NCBI GenBank assembly: GCA_001028025.1
Contig: LDAQ01000062.1
Coordinates: 1-64,000, forward strand
Source: Faecalicatena fissicatena
GTDB taxonomy: Bacteria; Bacillota; Clostridia; Lachnospirales; Lachnospiraceae
Direction of reading: 5' to 3'
DNA length: 64,000 bases
Every line of letters begins with the position of its first letter. The stretch's first letter is position 1. The notes beneath the pieces are model-generated. The model saw nothing but the letters and a program-made list of their open reading frames with translations, made no database searches and was not told the origin of the DNA. A program made the translations under genes and the position numbers. Positions 55,465 through 61,400 of the stretch are shown one piece after another.

Positions 55465-55857
55465 TTAGACCTGCCCGCTGAATATCAGCATTTCAGCTTC
55501 CTCAAAAGAATACAGTCTCAGTTCCTCAATCCATGGCTCATAGCCAAACAGTCCCTGTCTGGCATTCTGTGCCAGCTCGATAAAAAGTTCTCCTGCCGTT
55601 TTAAGTGTCTTATATGTATGCAGTTCATAGTCCACCGTGCGTCCGTATATTAAAATATATCCGTCCATGTCTGAAGAAACTTCAGAGATGCAGGGCATAT
55701 AAATTTCACTGGTGTATTTATCCTTTACTGCCAGATAAACAATGATAAGTTCCGAATAAGGTATTTCCTCATTTATGCCTTCGTCATAGAGCAGAAGCAT
55801 GGCTTTTTCCTGAAATACTATGCTCAGCGGGGCTATAATATGTGTTCTTTTTTCCAT
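55465..55857 (-). CDS. Unknown small protein, first gene of the Pel-type operon
   Basis: 130 residues, no signal or membrane segment, ATG after AAGGAAGGTACACA. A beta-rich first half (IIAPLSIVFQEKAMLLLYDEGINEEIPYSELIIVYLAVKDKY, YILIYGRTVDYELHTYKTLKTAGELFIELAQ) resembles a PH-like or YcxB-like fold, with a helical end. I do not recognise a family. Its position, first after the invertible promoter segment (34 bp from site A) and just before DUF2304 and pelD, makes it a candidate regulator or accessory factor of Pel synthesis. Confidence 0.7.
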   Translation of the reverse strand: MEKRTHIIAPLSIVFQEKAMLLLYDEGINEEIPYSELIIVYLAVKDKYTSEIYMPCISEVSSDMDGYILIYGRTVDYELHTYKTLKTAGELFIELAQNARQGLFGYEPWIEELRLYSFEEAEMLIFSGQV

Positions 55858-55890
55858 TGTGTACCTTCCTTACTATCCTGTTATTGAAAT

Positions 55891-55914
55891 ACCACAGAAT
55901 CAATATTCTGTGGT
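55891..55914 (+). repeat. Inversion site A (core CAAT)
   Basis: Arm ACCACAGAAT, core CAAT, arm ATTCTGTGGT: perfect 10-bp complementary arms. The core is the reverse complement of that in sites B and C, so the site is in opposite orientation. It lies 34 bp upstream of the first operon gene. Confidence 0.8.
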
Positions 55915-56117
55915 AGGAAGCTCCGCAGAATTGGAATATTTTTACCATCGTTTATATTTATATAATCTATTTTTCTTTGCTCAGCTCATTTAGGGCGCAA
56001 TAAAGCAGACCTGTTTTAAAGCTAAATATGCAGGTCTCATTGTGGTACATATGGTTTTTATTATTGGCGGTTAACATTAGAAAAGTTTAAAATATTTCGT
56101 ACTTATAAAATTATAGA

Positions 56118-56146
56118 TTGAATAATCAACGATTTTCATATATAAT
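56118..56146 (+). promoter_or_regulatory. Promoter inside the invertible segment, pointing away from the operon
   Basis: TTGAAT (56118-56123), 17-bp spacer, TATAAT (56141-56146) on the plus strand, toward sites B and C. After A-B inversion it would lie with its -10 at 55957-55952 on the minus strand, about 95 bp from the first operon gene. A weaker minus-strand candidate (TTGATT, 16 bp, TATAAG) overlaps it, so some basal expression in the present orientation cannot be excluded. Confidence 0.6.
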
Positions 56147-56183
56147 AAAATCAAACAAATTTATGTAGGAACTACTTCCGTTT

Positions 56184-56207
56184 ACCACAGAATATTGATT
56201 CTGTTGT
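56184..56207 (-). repeat. Inversion site B (core ATTG, one arm mismatch)
   Basis: Arm ACCACAGAAT, core ATTG, arm ATTCTGTTGT; one base differs from the perfect palindrome. Direct repeat of site C at a 62-bp distance. Confidence 0.75.
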
Positions 56208-56245
56208 AAAACAAGAAAAATTTGCGAGGTTTAGATCATCCTGCC

Positions 56246-56269
56246 ACCACAGAATATTGATTCTGTGGT
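56246..56269 (-). repeat. Inversion site C (core ATTG), also terminator-like
   Basis: Perfect arms ACCACAGAAT and ATTCTGTGGT around core ATTG, followed on the plus strand by a run of Ts (the last arm T plus five more). Read from the segment's promoter in the present orientation it would form a hairpin followed by U residues, an intrinsic terminator protecting the recombinase gene from antisense transcription. Confidence 0.75.
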
Positions 56270-56272
56270 TTT

Positions 56273-57112
56273 TTATATTATCAGCTGCATTCTGTCCAGT
56301 ATCCTGTCAAAGTTTCTGTAGCTGGATGCAACATAAATTCTAGTCGTCTCAATGGATGAATGTCCCAGAATATCCGCAAGATGGGAGAGATTTTTTTCCA
56401 CCGCATAAAAGCTTCTTGCAAACAAATGCCTGAGGTTGTGCGGATATACCTTCTGCTGCTCAACCCCTGCTGCAGAGGACAGTTTTTTCATCTCATGAAA
56501 GATATTAGATCGGTCAACAGGATTGCCGTTTTTAGTAATAAACACACAGCCTTCCTCGATATTTTTAAGGCCCATATATTTCTTCAGCCTGCTTTTCAAT
56601 TCTTTAGGAAGAAGCACCACCCGGTGCTTACCCTTCATATTAATTTCTGCGCGGCCCTGCCTTACTGCATTTGCTGTAATATATTTCAGCTCACTTATCC
56701 GGATTCCGGTGCCGCATAATGTCAGCAGGATATAATACAGCCGGATCTTACCCATCTGTCTGGCGGTTGCCAGCAATGTCTTATACTCATCCTCTTTTAG
56801 TTCCCTTTCTTCTTCAATAAAAGACTTTTTTTGAACTTTCATAAATTTTATCCGGTATTCAGACATTCCAGTAAATTCAAGGAAAGCATTTACAGCTGAA
56901 AGCTTTACATTAATGGTCTGCGCCTTATAATTCAGCTGTAATGCATTCCTGTATTCCATAAGCCTGCTTTTATTGATTTTCCGGCCGTCCAGAAATTCGA
57001 TCAAATTCTGTAGTTCCCTCATATACTTTTCAACCGTGGCTGAAGATTTTTCACTCATGATTAATTCTTTTTCGAATTCTTTTGCTTTTTTAGTAGTTAT
57101 TTTTTCTGTCAT
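56273..57112 (-). CDS. Tyrosine recombinase (site-specific, phase-variation type)
   Basis: 279 residues, ATG after GGAAGGAG. The N-terminal SAM-like core-binding domain (SSATVEKYMRELQNLIEFLDGRKINKSRLMEYRNAL) is followed by the catalytic domain with all key residues: R in GTGIRISELKYI, K in MKGKHRVVLLP, H-x-x-R in PHNLRHLFARSF, H in LGHSSIETTRIY and the nucleophile Tyr in that same motif. Length fits compact XerC/D-like invertases rather than phage integrases. It ends 3 bp from site C, and no phage genes or tRNA are near. It most likely acts on the three neighbouring sites to invert the promoter segment. Confidence 0.92.
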   Translation of the reverse strand: MTEKITTKKAKEFEKELIMSEKSSATVEKYMRELQNLIEFLDGRKINKSRLMEYRNALQLNYKAQTINVKLSAVNAFLEFTGMSEYRIKFMKVQKKSFIEEERELKEDEYKTLLATARQMGKIRLYYILLTLCGTGIRISELKYITANAVRQGRAEINMKGKHRVVLLPKELKSRLKKYMGLKNIEEGCVFITKNGNPVDRSNIFHEMKKLSSAAGVEQQKVYPHNLRHLFARSFYAVEKNLSHLADILGHSSIETTRIYVASSYRNFDRILDRMQLII

Positions 57113-57214
57113 ATATTTCTCCTTCCTTTTATATTATTAATATACAACCCTGACAGAAAAACATACGTTTTGAAAGTCGTTTTTTCTTTTTTATTTTAAA
57201 ACGAATAAGATAAA

Positions 57215-57262
57215 AAAGCTCCACGGTACCACCGCCTTTCGGCGATCGTACAGTGAAGCTTT
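57215..57262 (-). terminator. Terminator of the signal peptidase gene
   Basis: Long hairpin: outer arms AAAGCTCCAC (57215-57224) and GTGAAGCTTT (57253-57262), inner GTAC pairs and a CGCC-TTTC-GGCG tip. On the minus strand it is followed by TTTTTTATC. Confidence 0.85.
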
Positions 57263-57297
57263 CATTTTAACAATTCTTTATTCTCTGGTGTATATCC

Positions 57298-57816
57298 TTA
57301 CGATATTCTGCCTATATACAGCCAGACCTTCCCCTTAATCTGTTTTCGTATGACAGCACCAAAATCCCTCGAGTCCATAGACTCTTCCCGGTTGTCCCCC
57401 ATGACGAAAACTTTTCCCTCCTCAACGGTATAAGGAAACTCTACACCGCCGACCTTCTTCTCTGTCTCTCCGTTGACGTAATGCTCATCCATCTTTTCAC
57501 CGTTTACGTAAAGTTTTCCCTGTTTGATATCCACAGTATCTCCACCTACTGCAACAACACGCTTCACATAATACTCTCCGGAAGGCATCCGCACAGACAG
57601 CACGTCCCCCTGCTCAAATCGTGGAATAATCCGGGTATAAAACGCGATCTCATTATTATGAAGCGTTGGATACATGGATTTTCCCTTCACAAATGATATC
57701 CCTATAATAAAATGAAACAGAATAAATACCACAAGAAAAATTATAATAATCTCAATAATATCGTGCAGCCACTTCTGCTTTTTCCCATCATATTTGCCTA
57801 ATAATCTCTTTGACAT
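57298..57816 (-). CDS. lepB: Signal peptidase I
   Basis: 172 residues from ATG 57816; a GTG three codons up has a ribosome site too close to use. One N-terminal membrane helix (DIIEIIIIFLVVFILFHFIIGISF), then the S26 motifs: SMYPTLHNNE (catalytic Ser), YYVKRVVAVGGDTV (catalytic Lys), and VMGDNREESMDSRDFG. This is the Gram-positive SipS-type enzyme with a single anchor, removing signal peptides at the outer membrane face. The neighbourhood is dominated by secreted and anchored proteins, so it may be dedicated to the giant surface protein upstream, but it has its own promoter and terminator. Confidence 0.95.
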   Translation of the reverse strand: MSKRLLGKYDGKKQKWLHDIIEIIIIFLVVFILFHFIIGISFVKGKSMYPTLHNNEIAFYTRIIPRFEQGDVLSVRMPSGEYYVKRVVAVGGDTVDIKQGKLYVNGEKMDEHYVNGETEKKVGGVEFPYTVEEGKVFVMGDNREESMDSRDFGAVIRKQIKGKVWLYIGRIS

Positions 57817-57850
57817 CGAATTCACTGCTTTCTATTAATTATTTACACCT

Positions 57851-57878
57851 ATTATACCCCGGATTTGGAATAAGTCAA
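57851..57878 (-). promoter_or_regulatory. Promoter of the signal peptidase gene, -35 formed by a palindromic repeat
   Basis: On the minus strand TTGACT (57878-57873), 16-bp spacer, TATAAT (57856-57851). The first bases of the -35 are the outer edge (CCCTTTGAC) of the AAAGGGGTC repeat, so the repeat's insertion probably created or moved the promoter. Confidence 0.65.
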
Positions 57879-57920
57879 AGGGGTCTGACCCCTTTGCGGT
57901 CCATTTTCAGAATATTCTTA
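57875..57920. repeat. AAAGGGGTC-family repeat near the signal peptidase gene
   Basis: Core AAAGGGGTC-T-GACCCCTTT at 57877-57895, extended to the right by TGCGGTCCATTT and AATATTC. The reverse complement of 57880-57917 matches 26933-26970 in 36 of 38 bases. Confidence 0.8.
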
Positions 57921-57922
57921 AA

Positions 57923-57952
57923 AAAGCCCCGGAAGTCTCCTCCAGGGGCTTT
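57923..57952 (-). terminator. Terminator after the small membrane protein genes
   Basis: Arms AAGCCCC (57924-57930) and GGGGCTT (57945-57951) with further pairing; on the minus strand followed by TTTTTTAAG. It closes the transcript of the giant surface protein and the two small genes. Confidence 0.8.
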
Positions 57953-57967
57953 ATTGCTTTTTTATTG

Positions 57968-58159
57968 TTATGCTTTGCCGTCAATCTCTACAGTGTCATT
58001 TGTGTACAGCTCGGATAACTGGTCTTCCAGATCATTTTCCTCTTTTTTCATGTTGTGGTGCTTTACCGCAAATCCCACGATAACAACAATCAAAACGATG
58101 AGTGCAGGAATATCCCACCAGCAAAAGCCAAGCACTGTGTGTGAAAATATATATGACAT
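57968..58159 (-). CDS. Tiny membrane protein, paralogue 1
   Basis: 63 residues, ATG after AAAAGGAGGAATCAAT. Layout: a short N-terminal stretch (MSYIFSHTVLGFCWWDIPAL), one membrane helix (IVLIVVIVGFAV), basic KHHNMKK and an acidic coiled end (EENDLEDQLSELYTNDTVEI). It is clearly homologous to the protein encoded directly upstream (shared LG-F/L-C-W/F-WD-I/L-PAL, FAV-H-HN-KK, LEDQL/FEDEL). Function is unknown. The pair lies downstream of the giant surface protein in one transcript and may be subunits of its membrane assembly. Confidence 0.85.
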   Translation of the reverse strand: MSYIFSHTVLGFCWWDIPALIVLIVVIVGFAVKHHNMKKEENDLEDQLSELYTNDTVEIDGKA

Positions 58160-58226
58160 ATTGATTCCTCCTTTTCATTTTGTGCTGTCCGCCGTCGGAG
58201 CGATCCGGCGGCGTCAGCCATTGTTG

Positions 58227-58439
58227 TTATGCTTTCACAGGCTCCTCACCTGCTGTTCCTTCTTTGATTGCTTTGATCTTTTCTTCCAGCTCATCTTCGA
58301 AATTGTTCTGACGCTTCTTCTGATTATGCTTATGCACTGCGAATACGACTATCATGATGATTCCCACCAGCAGCGCCGGTAAATCCCAGAAGCATAACCC
58401 TAAGCTGTTGTGTATAAACTGATATAAATTATACAACAT
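58227..58439 (-). CDS. Tiny membrane protein, paralogue 2
   Basis: 70 residues, ATG after AAAAGGAGGGAACCAT. MLYNLYQFIHNSLGLCFWDLPALLVGIIMIVVFAVHKHNQKKRQNNFEDELEEKIKAIKEG: one membrane helix after a WD-PAL motif, then a basic and acidic coiled tail. It is paralogous to the next gene. It starts 35 bp after the giant surface protein stop. A GC-rich hairpin (CCGCCG...CGGCGG, about 58188-58214) separates the two small genes. I know no family for these; the C-terminal tail composition resembles that of the giant protein's own cytoplasmic tail. Confidence 0.85.
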   Translation of the reverse strand: MLYNLYQFIHNSLGLCFWDLPALLVGIIMIVVFAVHKHNQKKRQNNFEDELEEKIKAIKEGTAGEEPVKA

Positions 58440-58474
58440 ATGGTTCCCTCCTTTTACTTCTTGCGCTGCTTTGA

Positions 58475-61400
58475 TTATTCAGCGTCATCGTCCTTTTCCT
58501 CTTCGTCCAAGCCTCTTCTGGTCTTTTCAAGCTCCAGCTCTTCTCTCAGTTCGAAGATTCTTGCCTGCCGTTTCTTCATGCTCCTTGTGTAGAATGCCAG
58601 CACAATCAGTGCGAGCAGCATCAGTAAGAAGTGAAGGATGCAGCAAACGTGGTCATCGAGGTTCTGCTTTGCTAATGGTGTTTTCTCGTCCTGGATTGGC
58701 GTTAAATCATAGTCGCCCTCGTCGTTCTCAGTTAATTCAGCGTCAATCGCCGCTGCTGGTGTCTGTGCCGGCGGAATGATTGCTGTTGGTGTTGTCGGCG
58801 TTACTGCTGCCGGTGTTACCGGAGTAACTGGCGTCGCCGGGTTCGTCGGAGTAACTGGCGGTATAATTGGTGTTATAACCGGATTCGCTGTGTAGGTTAC
58901 TGTTACTTCTACATCTGCTGCCGGCATTCCGTCCGCACTGCTGTTAACAGTTCTATAATCTGGTGTGTAACCTGTGACTGTCGGTGATGTGATGGAGAAT
59001 GCTGCTCCCACCTCATATTCGCCGGTGTAATCCGGTGCTACCGTCTGGCCGGCTGCATCTACATAATGAACTGTCAGTCTGTAGATATTTACAACCGGTG
59101 TCTCCTCCGTCTCGTCTTCACGCGGTGTTTCACCTGTTTCATCAGTTGTTACACTTGCGATGTTGCTGATGGAAGCCCCTGCGTCTTCTCTGACGATCTG
59201 GTATTCACAGTTCAGTACGACTGTCTCACCAACTTTAATTTCTTTGATGACTACTTTGTTTCCTTCAACGGTGTTGTCTCCGACTTCTGTAAATACTGCC
59301 TCGCCGGCTGCTCCCTGAAGGTTATCACTTACGACTACATTGTGCAGTGTTACATTTCCTGTGTTGCTTACCCCGATCTGATACTGGATTGTATCTCCAA
59401 CTCTGTATTCATCCTGCGGGTTCACTACGGTCTTGTTCACTGTATAATCTGCATCTTCCGGTTCTGTAGGTGTTACGACTTCGTCGCTTCCCTTAGGTCC
59501 TTCCGGATCATCGGTGGATGCCGCTGCCGTATTGACTACCTGCCCGTTTCTGATATCAGCCTCTGTTACGGTATATTCGTATGTGAATTCCCGGCTCTCT
59601 CCCGGTGCAAGGCTTGCGATAACGTTGTCTGTAATACTTACCAGGCTGTCGTCTACCTTGATATTCTCAACCGGTACATTGCCGTTGTTTGTTACAGTTA
59701 CTTTGTAACCGATCGTCTCGCCAAGGGCGTAGGCTTCACCATTTGCAGGTGTGCTTGTAACTTCCTTAACAACAGCTACGCTTGCGTTCGGATCGTCTGT
59801 AGGGTCTTCCTTCTCTCCCGGGTCTACTCCTGGGTCCGGTTTATCCGGATCCGGTGTCTCTCCGCCGGCTGTTGCCACGTTGAGAACAGAACCTTTCTGG
59901 ATATCCGCTGATGTGACTGTGTATTCTGCTGTAAATGCTTCGCTGCTTGCTCCAGGTGCAAGTGATTCAATAGTCCACTCATCTCCGGTCAGCTCATCTT
60001 TTACAACTACATTGGTCAGTGTCAGGTTTCCATCATTGGTTGCCACGATCTGATAGGTGATGGTCTCACCGAGGGCATAAGTTTCCCCGTTAGCCGGTGT
60101 GCTTGTAGTCTCTTTGGAAATGCTCAGATGCGGGTTGGAGATCTCTGTCCCGATTGTCTCCGTATCTTCTTTTGTTACTTCACTTCCGTCAGGAGCTGTA
60201 CCACCTGCCGTTGCTACATTGACTATGCGGCCTGCCAGGATGTCAGCTTCTGTTACAACATAATCTGTTGTAAATTCTTCCACACCGTTTGGCTCAAGAC
60301 TGTCAATTGTCCACTGTCCGCCTGTCAGATCATCGTTTACTGTAATACCGCTGATTGTTACGTTACCGTTATTCACTACTTTGATTGTGTAAGGTACTGT
60401 ATCGCCAAGGCCGTATCCGCCGTCCTGGCTTGGAGCCGCCGTCTTCTCAACAAACAGACTTGGCTGCTGTGTTACTGTCGGATCTTCTGTTTCGCCTGGT
60501 TCTACTCCCGGATCCGGTTTTTCAGGATCTGGACTTTCACCCTTCGCTGTCGCTACGTTGAGCACTGTTCCGTTCAGGATATCCTGCTCTGTTACTTTGT
60601 ATTCTGCGGTAAATGCTTCGCTGCTTTCTCCCGGTTTCAATGACTCAATGGTCCACTCGTCTCCGGTCAGCGCATCTGTTACCACGACATTTTTCAGTGT
60701 CAGGTTTCCGTCATTTGCTGCCACAATCTTGTAAGTAATTGTTTCTCCAAGAGCATATGCTGCTCCGTTTTCTGGTGTACTTGTTGTTTCTTTTGTTACA
60801 GTCAGATGTCCGTTCGGATTGTCTGTCGGATCCTCTGTCTCACCAGGATCTACTCCCGGGTCCGGTTTTTCAGGATCAGGGCTTTCGCCTGCTGCAGTTG
60901 CTTCATTTAGTACGGAGCCTTTCAGAATATCTTTCTGTGTTACCTTATGGCTTGCTGTAAATACATCGCTGCTCTCTCCCGGTTTCAGTGTATCAATCTT
61001 CCAGCTGTCTCCGGTCAGTTCATCTGTTACCACTACATTCTTCAGCGTCAGGTTTCCATCATTGGTCGCTACGATCTGATAAGAGATGGTCTCTCCAAGA
61101 GCGTAAGCTTTTCCGTTTGCCGGTGAACTTGTTGTTTCTTTCGCTACGGTCAGATGTCCGTTCGGATCCACTGTCGGATCTTCCGTATTTCCAGGTACGA
61201 TTTCCGGATCCGGATTCTCAGGATCTGTGCTCTTACCCGTTGCTGTTGCTTCATTTAATACGGTGCCCTTCAGGATATCTTCCTCTGTTACTGTGTATTC
61301 AGCTTTGAATGCTTCACTGCTCTGTCCTGGCTTCAGTGTTCCCACTGTCCATTCATCACCTGTCAGCTCATCTGTTACTACTACATTGTTCAGTGTCAGA

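Larger units (their letters stand above)
55858..56272. other. Invertible promoter region upstream of the Pel-type operon
   Basis: 415 bp without a gene. Three 24-bp sites lie here, each made of 10-bp arms around a 4-bp asymmetric core: A at 55891-55914 (core CAAT), B at 56184-56207 and C at 56246-56269 (core ATTG). A is inverted relative to B and C. The 269-bp A-B or 331-bp A-C segment is very AT-rich, with a strong promoter near its right end and a hairpin (AGACCTG...CAGGTCT) near 56010-56037. A tyrosine recombinase gene follows 3 bp after site C. The layout is that of a phase-variation switch. Confidence 0.75.

Noticed and set aside
55891..56269. Three similar 24-bp sites as a CRISPR array
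   Set aside because: Spacing is irregular (about 270 and 38 bp between sites), orientation differs and no cas genes are near; recombination sites fit better.
56273..57112. Recombinase as an integrase of a prophage or integrative element
   Set aside because: No phage, conjugation or excision genes and no tRNA or att duplication nearby; the sites next to it explain its role.
59066..59911. Plus-strand frame of 281 codons in the giant surface protein
   Set aside because: Cys-rich antisense reading of a repeated gene; not a real protein.
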